Below are positions 16,526 to 24,903 of a stretch of DNA of 64,000 nt, one piece after another. This DNA comes from Gryllotalpicola protaetiae (GTDB taxonomy: Bacteria > Actinomycetota > Actinomycetes > Actinomycetales > Microbacteriaceae). Where the stretch lies: contig NZ_CP032624.1 of assembly GCF_003627055.1 (NCBI RefSeq), forward strand, positions 806,001 to 870,000, given 5' to 3'. Numbering within the stretch: the stretch's first letter is position 1; each line of letters begins with the position of its first letter. Under the pieces are notes generated by a model. That model ran no database searches and was not told the origin of the DNA. It was given only the letters and a program-made list of their open reading frames with translations. The translations under genes and the position numbers were made by a program.

Positions 16526-17682
16526 TTCGCACCTCCCACCGAGACCGTCGCCGGCTTGCGCGCCAGGACGTCCTCGTCGTCGTTGACGGTTTCCTTCGTG
16601 ACCGGATGGCGGCGAGACAGGAACCAGAACGCCGCCATGCCGGCAACGGCCGCGACCACCACGACCACGGTGCCGATGGCACCGGTGCCGACGATGAAGC
16701 TCGCGAGCGCGGCGACGAGCGCCGCCGCCGGGACCGTGATCAGCCAGGCCGCGACCATTCGCCCGAAGGTGCCCCAGCGCACCGAGGCGAGTCGCTTGCC
16801 GAGGCCCGACCCGACGATCGAACCCGTGGTCACCTGGGTCGTCGAAAGCGGAAAGCCGAGGTGGCTCGACACGAGGATGGTCGCGGCCGAGCTCGCCTCG
16901 GCCGCGAAGCCCTGAGGCGGCGTCACCTCGGTGATCCGCTTCCCAACCGTGCGCATGATGCGCCAGCCGCCCGAATACGTTCCCGCGGCGATGGCGAGAG
17001 CACATGCCAGGATGACCCAGAACTGCGGCGAGGTGCCGCTGTGCTGGTAGCCGGCGGCGACGAACGTGAGGGTGATGACGCCCATCGTCTTCTGCGCGTC
17101 ATTGGTTCCGTGGGCAAGCGACACGAGGGAGGCCGACACCGTCTGCCCGTAACGGAATCCTCGATCGGACCCGCGGGTCGTCGCCCGTCTCGTGATCATG
17201 TAGGCCGAGTACGTCGCGACCATGGCCACGAGGCCGGCGACGATAGGCGCGAACAGGGCGGGCAGCGCGATCTTCGAGATCACGTTGGCCCAGTCGACCG
17301 CGTTGAACCCGCTGCCGACGATGGCGGCGCCGATCAGGCCCCCGAACAGCGCGTGAGTCGAGCTCGACGGCAGGCCGACGTACCAGGTGGCGAGATTCCA
17401 CATGATCGCTCCCACCAGGCCGGCGAAGATCATCACGGGCGTGATCTCGATCCCGCCTTGGCCCTCCTTGACGATCCCACCGGACACCGTCGCGGCGACC
17501 TCGGTAGACAGAAAGGCGCCGATGAGGTTCAGCACGGCGGAGATGAGCACGGCGACACGGGGCTTGAGAGCCCCCGTCGCGACAGAAGTGGCCATGGCGT
17601 TGGCCGTGTCGTGGAACCCGTTCGTGAAGTCGAACACGAGACCCAGGACCACGACGAGGATGACGATCGCGAGGGCGTCCAT
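16522..17682 (-). CDS. pit: Inorganic phosphate transporter, PiT family
   Basis: The 386-residue protein has about ten membrane segments and the PiT signature in both halves: FDFTNGFHDTANAMATSVAT near residue 20 and LAHGTNDAQKTMGVITL in the second half. PiT carriers take up metal-phosphate with protons as a low-affinity system. The ATG at 17682 gives the normal short N-terminus; an upstream in-frame start at 17706 is unlikely. It heads a two-gene transcript with the small membrane protein. Confidence 0.93.
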   Translation of the reverse strand: MDALAIVILVVVLGLVFDFTNGFHDTANAMATSVATGALKPRVAVLISAVLNLIGAFLSTEVAATVSGGIVKEGQGGIEITPVMIFAGLVGAIMWNLATWYVGLPSSSTHALFGGLIGAAIVGSGFNAVDWANVISKIALPALFAPIVAGLVAMVATYSAYMITRRATTRGSDRGFRYGQTVSASLVSLAHGTNDAQKTMGVITLTFVAAGYQHSGTSPQFWVILACALAIAAGTYSGGWRIMRTVGKRITEVTPPQGFAAEASSAATILVSSHLGFPLSTTQVTTGSIVGSGLGKRLASVRWGTFGRMVAAWLITVPAAALVAALASFIVGTGAIGTVVVVVAAVAGMAAFWFLSRRHPVTKETVNDDEDVLARKPATVSVGGAK

Positions 17683-17721
17683 GCGGGGCAAGCTAAGCAC
17701 CCGCAATGAACTCGGGGTGAA

Positions 17722-18222
17722 CTATGCGGCCTGCGGCTGCAGGTAGTCCTCCCACTCGGGCAGCAGGTGCTCGGAGCCACGCACCATCCAGGCGGGCTCA
17801 TGCGGCATCCGCGGCGTGAAACGCAGCTCCCAGCCCATGTCCGCGAGCGAGTGGTCGCCCTTCACGTTGTTGCACCGCAGGCAGCAGGCGACGAGGTTCT
17901 CCCAGGAATCCTGCCCGCCCTTCGACCTCGGCACCACGTGATCGATCGTCGCCGCAGCCTTGGCGCAGTATGCGCAGCGGTGCGCGTCGCGTCGCAGCAC
18001 CCCGCGTCGCGACACCGGCACCTGGCGGCCGTGCGGCAGGCGCACGTAGCGCGTCAGCAGGATGACGCTCGGGCGGTCCCATTCCGCCGTGATGCCGAAA
18101 ACGGGGTGGCCCGTGTCGATCTGCACGATCGTCGCCTTGTGATTCATCACGAGGGCGAGGGCGCGCTTGAACGAGACGACGGCGAGCGGCTCGTAGCCGG
18201 CATTCAGGACGAGAGTGCGCAT
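17722..18222 (-). CDS. HNH endonuclease family protein
   Basis: The 166-residue protein has a strand-rich N-terminal domain and a C-terminal zinc-bound HNH fold: CAYC (Cys83, Cys86), the catalytic DH pair (Asp94-His95) in TIDHVVPRSKGGQDSWENLV, and LRCN (Cys114, Cys117). This small actinobacterial form is widely conserved and of unknown biological role. Its ATG follows a strong GAGGAG site. Upstream lies a His-rich frame and an intrinsic terminator, an unusual leader for a nuclease gene. Confidence 0.9.
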   Translation of the reverse strand: MRTLVLNAGYEPLAVVSFKRALALVMNHKATIVQIDTGHPVFGITAEWDRPSVILLTRYVRLPHGRQVPVSRRGVLRRDAHRCAYCAKAAATIDHVVPRSKGGQDSWENLVACCLRCNNVKGDHSLADMGWELRFTPRMPHEPAWMVRGSEHLLPEWEDYLQPQAA

Positions 18223-18455
18223 GGGACTCCTCGGCGCGTTGGCGCGACCTGGCTGGTCACGACGACGGACTCTGCGTGCGCGAGGCGGCCCCGCACAAAC
18301 AAAGAAGGCGCCGCCCGATGGGCGACGCCGAACATTCCTGCCTCAGGGCAGAAGTGGTGCACGTGGTGCAGATGGTGCCGGTGGTGCGACCGCCGCATGA
18401 CCGCGCTGCAGCGCACGCGCGAGGCTCGCGCGTTCACAAATGCAGTCGAGTTCAC
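18204..18455 (-). CDS. Putative His-rich leader peptide ORF upstream of the HNH gene
   Basis: A GTG at 18455 with GGAG six bases upstream opens an 83-codon frame. Codons 24-34 read His-His-Arg-His-His-Leu-His-His-Val-His-His: eight His in eleven. A perfect intrinsic terminator on the same strand starts about 24 bases later (18295-18329), inside the frame. The frame runs on to overlap the HNH start. The layout resembles amino-acid attenuation leaders such as hisL, but no histidine gene follows and there is no stop before the hairpin. It could instead be chance, or a metal-binding peptide. It fills most of the 388-base gap 18223-18610. Confidence 0.35.
   Translation of the reverse strand: MNSTAFVNARASRVRCSAVMRRSHHRHHLHHVHHFCPEAGMFGVAHRAAPSLFVRGRLAHAESVVVTSQVAPTRRGVPCALSS
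18295..18329 (-). terminator. Intrinsic terminator/attenuator upstream of the HNH gene
   Basis: On the minus strand GGCGTCGCCC and GGGCGGCGCC form a 10-bp stem (one G-U) with a three-base loop, followed by TTCTTTGTTTGT. It would end transcripts from the upstream NlpC/P60 gene or act as an attenuator in the leader of the HNH gene. Confidence 0.8.
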
Positions 18456-18610
18456 GGACGTCTCCTACCGGTGGAGCGCCGCCGGATGCGGCGCACCGAC
18501 GCGGTCAGACTAACCCGGAACGCGCAGATCACGCACGTGAGCAGGGCATTCGCACGCCGTGTCGTAACACAGATTTAAGCTTCGGACACCTCAGCGAGGC
18601 ATCCGCCCGC

Positions 18611-19495
18611 CTAGCCGCCGAAGTGCTGGATGTGGTACGCAGACGTCCAGATCGGGCGCAGCCCCACGACGCCGCCGGGCTTCGGCGCGTCGTAGATCAT
18701 CACGCTGCCGCTCGCGTCGGTGCCGGCGTAGAAGCCGACGTGCGAGCCGTCGTTCAAGGCGATGACGTCGCCCGGCTGCGCGTTCGCGAGCGAGATGGTC
18801 TGGCCGATGTGCCCCTGCTGGCTCGACGAGTGCGGCAGCGAGACGCCGAACTGGGCGTAGACGAACATGACGAAGCCCGAGCAGTCGAAACCGGCGGGTG
18901 TCGCGCCGCCGTACTGGTACGGCGAGCCCGCATAGGTCTCGGCCTTGGCGAGCACCGCCGCGAGGCTGTAGCTGGTGCCCGCGGGAACGGTCGCGAGATA
19001 GTCGGCTGCGGTCGGGCCGGTGTACGCCGCGCTGTAGCTCGCGGCCTTCGCGACGGCCGCCTTGGCGGCCGCGGCGCGAGCCTGGGCCTGCTTGGCGTTG
19101 GCGATGTCGTCGACGCTGGTGGCCTGGAAGTCCTCGTGCGCGGCGGCCGGCGCCGCAGCATCCGTCGCGACATCCGCCGACTGCGCGTTCGCCTTCTTCA
19201 TCGTGTCGATGACGGCTGAGCTGCTGACCGTGTGCGCCTGCGTGCTCGGGTTGAACGCATAGGCCGGGATGGCGATGGTGCCGACGATGCCGACGGCTGC
19301 CACGAGGACGAAGACGTTGGCGAAGCGCTTGAGCGGCGACTTCCGCTTGGCAGGAGGGGTGGCGGATGCCTGCACCGCATGCTCCGTGACCGGGAGACGG
19401 CGCTTCGCTGCGCCGGCGCTCGAACGTGCCTCGAAGGCCTCTCGTGCCTCGCGGCGCGTCAGCGCGCCATTCGTCTTCCCGTTGAGTTCTGCCAA
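18611..19495 (-). CDS. Secreted NlpC/P60 peptidoglycan endopeptidase
   Basis: The 294-residue protein has a long cytoplasmic basic N-terminus, one membrane or signal segment (about residues 58-80, ending PAYAF), an Ala-rich helical spacer (about 95-160) and a C-terminal NlpC/P60 domain (about 175-294). Catalytic Cys205 lies in GFDCSGFVMFVYAQFG and His252 in GSHVGFYAG. It should cut D-Glu-Dap type bonds in wall peptides. TTG 19495 is preferred as start because GGAGG lies eight bases upstream; GTG 19504 would overlap that site. A good promoter and a 130-base leader with a hairpin precede it. Confidence 0.88.
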   Translation of the reverse strand: MAELNGKTNGALTRREAREAFEARSSAGAAKRRLPVTEHAVQASATPPAKRKSPLKRFANVFVLVAAVGIVGTIAIPAYAFNPSTQAHTVSSSAVIDTMKKANAQSADVATDAAAPAAAHEDFQATSVDDIANAKQAQARAAAAKAAVAKAASYSAAYTGPTAADYLATVPAGTSYSLAAVLAKAETYAGSPYQYGGATPAGFDCSGFVMFVYAQFGVSLPHSSSQQGHIGQTISLANAQPGDVIALNDGSHVGFYAGTDASGSVMIYDAPKPGGVVGLRPIWTSAYHIQHFGG

Positions 19496-19577
19496 GGTGT
19501 GCACCTCCGGCGCTCACACGCGCACGCGCGCGTCCGTCCTGTTGGTCTTGGGCCCTGTGGGGTGGGCTTCGGCTTCA

Positions 19578-19613
19578 CGAGGCGAGCGACGGAATCAAGA
19601 GCGTCTCGCCTCG
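19578..19613 (-). promoter_or_regulatory. Leader hairpin upstream of the NlpC/P60 gene
   Basis: A 9-bp perfect inverted repeat, CGAGGCGAG at 19578-19586 and its complement at 19605-19613, lies in the untranslated leader. Genes of this family are often controlled by c-di-AMP riboswitches, but the conserved bases of that motif were not found here. Confidence 0.4.
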
Positions 19614-19650
19614 GGTCTAGCGGCTGAGTCTCAGCCTTTCGACTCGATCG

Positions 19651-19679
19651 AGAATAGGGGAAGGTAACGGAAATGTCAC
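19651..19679 (-). promoter_or_regulatory. Promoter of the NlpC/P60 gene
   Basis: On the minus strand GTGACA and TATTCT are 17 bases apart, close to the vegetative -35/-10 consensus. Transcription would start near 19644, giving a leader of about 150 bases. Confidence 0.6.
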
Positions 19680-19703
19680 ACCGAAAAACAAATCGGTGGA
19701 ACG

Positions 19704-20392
19704 TCAGGCGGCGATAAAGATGTGGCTCGCGACCTCATGCGGCAGTTCGAGCCCGTCGACGTAGCCATCGACCTCGGCGAGAACATATGCGCCGGCCGGC
19801 GACACCGTCACCGTGTTCCCAGGCACCACGCCGGCCTGCCGCAGCTGCGCGAGCAGCTCGGGGTCGAACTGAACCGGCTCGCCCAGGCGGCGGATCGTGG
19901 CCGTCACGGGCTCGCCCGAGGCGATGGCCTCGACGGTGCTGACGACGTTCTTGAGGAACACCGTCGAGAGCGTGCGCCCCTCGTCGTCCATCGGGGGATC
20001 GGGGTGCCGTACGGCGACTCGGTCGGGTCGCCCAGCATGCGGCGGATCTTCTCCTCGACCTGCTCGCTCATCACGTGCTCCCAGCGGCACGCCTCTTCGT
20101 GGATGAACTCCCAGTCCAGGCCGATCACGTCGGAGAGCAGTCGCTCGGCGAGACGGTGCTTGCGCATCACGTCGACCGCACGACGACGGCCCTTGTCGGT
20201 CAGCTCGAGGTGCCGGTCGCCTGACACGATGACGAGCCCGTCGCGCTCCATGCGCGCCACGGTCTGCGAGACCGTCGGGCCGGAATGCCCGAGCCGCTCC
20301 GAGATGCGCGCCCGCAGCGGCACGATCGCCTCTTCCTCGAGGTCCAAGATCGTGCGCAGGTACATCTCCGTCGTGTCGACGAGATCAGTCAT
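19704..20392 (-). pseudogene. DtxR/MntR-family metal-dependent regulator, frameshifted
   Basis: Two frames together encode one DtxR-type regulator. The first (from ATG 20392) gives the winged helix and dimerisation domain ([40 protein letters not shown], then the metal-site region [18 protein letters not shown]) up to [12 protein letters not shown]. The match then continues in another frame with [13 protein letters not shown] and a C-terminal SH3/FeoA-like domain (GVVPGNTVTVSPAGAYVLAE) ending at 19704. The break is at the five-G run 19993-19997 on the plus strand; one more base there restores a single protein of about 229 residues. Uninterrupted reading from 20392 ends at 19904 with a nonsense tail. 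Either a real inactivating indel or a sequencing error in a homopolymer. It is divergent from serC. Confidence 0.8.
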
Positions 20393-20423
20393 CCCCGCTC
20401 CTCATTTCACGGTCGGATTGCTC

Positions 20424-20451
20424 TTGACAATCCGCCATTACAGCCTAGTTG
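20424..20451 (+). promoter_or_regulatory. Promoter of serC
   Basis: TTGACA at 20424-20429 and TAGTTG at 20446-20451, spaced by 16 bases, lie 37 bases before the serC start. No strong ribosome site precedes the ATG. Confidence 0.6.
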
Positions 20452-20478
20452 GAAGGTGCGCACAGCCCCGGCCAATAA

Positions 20479-21600
<1,122 letters not shown>

Positions 21601-21614
21601 AACGGGCACACAAA

Positions 21615-21661
21615 ACGCGGAGGGGCACATCGGATTCCGAATCCGGTGTGCCCCTCCGCGT
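21615..21661. terminator. Bidirectional palindromic terminator between serC and the DUF3027 gene
   Basis: A perfect 15-bp stem (ACGCGGAGGGGCACA and its complement) encloses a second small stem CGGATT/AATCCG. It lies between convergent genes and has A-rich and T-rich flanks on both sides only a few bases long, so it can serve both transcripts. Confidence 0.75.
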
Positions 21662-21683
21662 AAAGTGCGCCGCTGGCGCTCGG

Positions 21684-22331
21684 TCACTCCTCCTCGTCGG
21701 AGGCGAGAGCGGCCTCTTCCGCACCCTGGAGGTCGGATGACTCATCGAAGTCGTCGACCTCGTCGTCGAAATCGTTGAGGTCTGAGACGTCGAGGTCATC
21801 GACGTCCACATCGTCGTCGTCATCGCCGAGCTCATCCGACTCGTCGTCATCGAGCTCCTCGTCCGACTCATCGTCGGAATCGGAGTCGCTGAGGAAGTCG
21901 TCGTCGGGCTCCGGCTCGCCCGCGACAGCCGCGGCCTCGCGCTCCGCCTTCTTCTGCGCCTGGTACTCGGCGAGGCGGTCGGCCCACGGCACCCAGTCGG
22001 GCGCGAGCAAGGCGTCGTCACCGGGCATCAGCTCGGCCTCGAGCACGTTCACCTCGCTCGAGTCCGGCTCGCGCGACAGCGACACGGTCCAGAACCAGCC
22101 CGGGTAGCCGGTCATCGTGTTCTCGAACAGCAGCGACAGCACCCGCTCGCCTTCGACCAGGTGTCCGACGGGCGCGCCCACAGTGGCCGCCGGCGTGATC
22201 TCGATCAGCGCCGCACGAGCCGCATCGACGGCACCGAGCAGAACCTCGTCGGCGATGGGCTCGGGGGCGAGGGATGCTTCAGCCGAGGCATCCGCATCGA
22301 TCCCGGTGTTCAGCTCGTCGCTCACGCTCAC
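21684..22331 (-). CDS. DUF3027 family protein with acidic C-terminal tail
   Basis: The 215-residue protein has the actinobacterial DUF3027 core (about residues 25-130: VGHLVEGERVLSLLFENTMT, GYPGWFWTVSLSREPDSSEV, then DWVPWADRLAEYQ). The last 75 residues are almost all Asp, Glu and Ser. Such a tail suggests a nucleic-acid mimic or a protein-interaction region, but function is unknown. It overlaps the upstream cold-shock-domain gene by ATGA, a pairing that recurs in Actinobacteria and suggests an RNA- or transcription-related job. Confidence 0.88.
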   Translation of the reverse strand: MSVSDELNTGIDADASAEASLAPEPIADEVLLGAVDAARAALIEITPAATVGAPVGHLVEGERVLSLLFENTMTGYPGWFWTVSLSREPDSSEVNVLEAELMPGDDALLAPDWVPWADRLAEYQAQKKAEREAAAVAGEPEPDDDFLSDSDSDDESDEELDDDESDELGDDDDDVDVDDLDVSDLNDFDDEVDDFDESSDLQGAEEAALASDEEE

Positions 22332-22708
22332 GCCTCGAGGTCGTCGGCGACCTTGCGCAGCGCCTGCGCAACCTTGGTGCCGTGCGCCTTCGACGGGTAG
22401 CGGCCGTGACGCAGGTCGTTGCCGATGCCGTCGAGCACCTGGATCAGGCTCTCGACCACTGCCGCCATGTCGTCGGCCTTGGGCCGACGCGTGCGCGTCA
22501 GGCTGACCGGGGCCTCGATGACCCGCACCGACAGGGCCTGCGCACCGCGCTTGCCGTCGGCGATGCCGTATTCGAGGCGGGCGCCCGCCTTGACCTGCGT
22601 GCCAGCGGGCAGTGCCGTGGCGTGCAGGAAGACTTCTTGGCCGTCATCGCCTGCGATGAAGCCGAAGCCCTTCTCCTCGTCGTAGAACTTGACCCGTCCG
22701 GTGGGCAT
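22328..22708 (-). CDS. Cold-shock-domain protein with C-terminal extension
   Basis: The 126-residue protein has an N-terminal cold-shock domain with both RNA-binding motifs (GRVKFYDEEKGFGFIAGDDG and EVFLHATAL, residues 4-68), then an extra helical region of about 55 residues (AVVESLIQVLDGIGNDLRHG). Ordinary CspA proteins are 67 residues, so this is the long actinobacterial form. It is translated with the DUF3027 gene. Confidence 0.9.
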   Translation of the reverse strand: MPTGRVKFYDEEKGFGFIAGDDGQEVFLHATALPAGTQVKAGARLEYGIADGKRGAQALSVRVIEAPVSLTRTRRPKADDMAAVVESLIQVLDGIGNDLRHGRYPSKAHGTKVAQALRKVADDLEA

Positions 22709-22783
22709 CGATACCTCTTTCGTCTGTTCCAGCCTCGGTCGGGATTGGCCGCCCCGAGGCCGGATTCAATTATCCTTGATTTC

Positions 22784-23050
22784 GTGCCCGACGAGTCCCG
22801 TCCCCCTGCCAGTCGACTGCAGCGCTCTCTCGCGTTCTTCAGCCTGATCCTGATCGGACTCTCGGTGATCGCGATCGTGATCCTGCTGATCGTCGGTGGT
22901 GCAGGCATGAAGATACCCACCACGCAGCTGCAGTATTTCGTCCAGTTCTTCCCGCTGGTCGCGCTTCCGTTGGGAGCGCTCGGCATAATTGCCTTGTTCG
23001 TCGTCGGTGCGATCGAGCACCGGCGCCACAATCCGCGGCAGTCCAAGTAG
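22784..23050 (+). CDS. Small two-pass membrane protein
   Basis: The 88-residue protein has two hydrophobic segments (about residues 14-38 and 50-74) and a basic C-terminus (EHRRHNPRQSK). No family name is known. A -10-like TATCCT at 22771-22776 ends seven bases before the GTG start, so the message may be leaderless. It is divergent from the cold-shock gene and 26 bases ahead of the helicase-partner gene. Confidence 0.65.
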   Translation: MPDESRPPASRLQRSLAFFSLILIGLSVIAIVILLIVGGAGMKIPTTQLQYFVQFFPLVALPLGALGIIALFVVGAIEHRRHNPRQSK

Positions 23051-23076
23051 GCCGCGGCGACGGGGCGGGGAGAACG

Positions 23077-24885
23077 ATGACGAGCACTCTCACACTCGCC
23101 TCCCGTCTGGCGGCCCTCGACGACGAGGCGCTGCGGCGCATCATCGCCCAGCGGCTGCCGCTGCGGCCGAAGATCGACGACTTCTTCGACCTCGCAGAGG
23201 CGCTGCTCGAGCACCCGGCCGTGCAGCACGCGCTCACGGGTCTCGACCGGCCCACGCTGGCGACCTTGGCGTCTCTCACGAACGGGCAGCGGGTCGATGA
23301 GGCGGATGCTTCGACCGCAGCCCACCTCGCGACGCTGGCCGGCCGGGCGCTCATCGAAGAGACCGAGAGCGGCTGGGTGCCGTACGAGGCCGTGCGCGAG
23401 CGCCTCGCTGCGTGGCCGCACGAGGGGCTGCCGAGCGCGCAGCAGCTGCTGACCGAGACACCGCCCACCGCGCTCGCCGCGGTGGACACCGACGCCCGGC
23501 CGACCACAGACCAGCTCGCCTCCGAACGCGCGTTCCAGTCGGTCACCGCGTTCGCGGAGATGTTCGGCGAGCTCGAGCGCGAGCCGGCCCGTGAGCTGCA
23601 GAAGGGCGGTCTGAGCCTGCCCGATGGGCGTCGCCTCGCCGCCGCGATGGCGGTCGACGCCGATGCCGTGCCCGTCGCGGTGTGGCTCTCAGAGCTCGCT
23701 GGCCTGGTGGCGCGTGACGGCTCGCTCTGGCTGACGACGGATGCCGCCGAGGAGTGGCTCACCGGCACGACGGCCGAACGCTGGCAAGCTCTTGCGGCGA
23801 CCTGGCTCGAGGCCGTGCCGCCCTCGATCAGGCACCTGCTCGGCGGCCGCACCCACCAGCCGTGGGGTCGCGCCCTGCACGAGACCTTGGCGTGGTTCTA
23901 CCCAGCCTCCGGCGAGCCGCTGCTACGCGCGGTGGAGCGCTTCGAGGCATCCGCGGAGCTGCTCGGCATCACCGCGGGCGAGCTGCCGAGCGCTGCGGGC
24001 GCCGCCCTGCTGGACGCCGGACCCGCGGCCGCCGCGACCGCGATGTCGCGGCTGCTGCCGGCCGAGGTCGACAAGGTCTACCTGCAGCACGATCTGACGA
24101 TCGTGAGCCCGGGCCCTCTGGTGCCGAGCCTCGACGCGCACCTGCGCCGCGTGGCCGACGTCGAGAGCCGCGCGCTGGCGTCGAGCTATCGCGTCACCGC
24201 CGCGAGCCTCGAGCGGGCCATCGGCGCGGGCGAGACGGCCGAGTCGATCCGCTCCTTCCTGACGAGCGTGTCGCTCACCGGCATCCCCCAGCCCCTCGAT
24301 TACCTGATCGATGAAGCCGTGAAGCGCTACGGGCTGATCCGCGTGCGCGAGAACGCGTCAGACGCGCGCATGCGCGCGTCGGTGCGCTCGGTCGACGCCG
24401 ATCTCATCGGGGCGATCGCAGTCGACCAGGCGTTCGCGTCGCTCGGCTTCGCCCGCATCGCCGAAACAGAGCTGGTCACGCGCTTCCCGCGCGACGTCGT
24501 GTACTGGGCGCTCGCCGACGCGCGCTACCCGGTCGCCGCTGAAGACGGCAATGGGCGCATCGTCGGCGTCAAGAAGCGACACGCACCGGCGACCGACGCG
24601 ATTCCGGTCGTCGACAGGGCGGCCACACTTGTCGCCCACCTGCGCGAGGCGGCCGCGACCGAGGCCGCCCAGTCGCCGGAGGCGTGGCTGTCCCGCCAAC
24701 TCGAGACCGCTGTCAAAGCGCGGGTGCCGCTGATCGTGACCGTCGGCATGCCCGACGGCTCCGAGCTCGACTTCATGCTCGAACCGACGGGTGTCGGCGG
24801 CGGGCGGCTGCGCGGGCGCGACCGCAAGGCCGACATCGAGCGCACCCTGCCGCTCAAGAGCATCAAGGGAGTTCGTGCACCGTAG
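23077..24885 (+). CDS. Helicase-associated protein (XPB/Ssl2 N-terminal-like, Helicase_C_3)
   Basis: The 602-residue soluble protein has a winged-helix-rich N-terminus (residues 10-110: LDDEALRRIIAQRLPLRPKI) and a Helicase_C_3 type domain in the C-terminal half, with VYLQHDLTIVSPGPLVPSLD followed by LRRVADVESRALASSYRVT. No ATPase motifs are present. The gene is always close to XPB in Actinobacteria and here lies 18 bases upstream of it. It likely binds DNA or the helicase and may do the job of the missing damage-recognition or nuclease partner. This is inference from the domain and the linkage. Confidence 0.85.
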   Translation: MTSTLTLASRLAALDDEALRRIIAQRLPLRPKIDDFFDLAEALLEHPAVQHALTGLDRPTLATLASLTNGQRVDEADASTAAHLATLAGRALIEETESGWVPYEAVRERLAAWPHEGLPSAQQLLTETPPTALAAVDTDARPTTDQLASERAFQSVTAFAEMFGELEREPARELQKGGLSLPDGRRLAAAMAVDADAVPVAVWLSELAGLVARDGSLWLTTDAAEEWLTGTTAERWQALAATWLEAVPPSIRHLLGGRTHQPWGRALHETLAWFYPASGEPLLRAVERFEASAELLGITAGELPSAAGAALLDAGPAAAATAMSRLLPAEVDKVYLQHDLTIVSPGPLVPSLDAHLRRVADVESRALASSYRVTAASLERAIGAGETAESIRSFLTSVSLTGIPQPLDYLIDEAVKRYGLIRVRENASDARMRASVRSVDADLIGAIAVDQAFASLGFARIAETELVTRFPRDVVYWALADARYPVAAEDGNGRIVGVKKRHAPATDAIPVVDRAATLVAHLREAAATEAAQSPEAWLSRQLETAVKARVPLIVTVGMPDGSELDFMLEPTGVGGGRLRGRDRKADIERTLPLKSIKGVRAP

Positions 24886-24903
24886 GCGGTAGGCTCGTTC
24901 CCT

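Noticed and set aside
19505..19700. c-di-AMP riboswitch upstream of the NlpC/P60 gene
   Set aside because: The expected conserved bases and paired architecture were not found; only a simple 9-bp hairpin is present.
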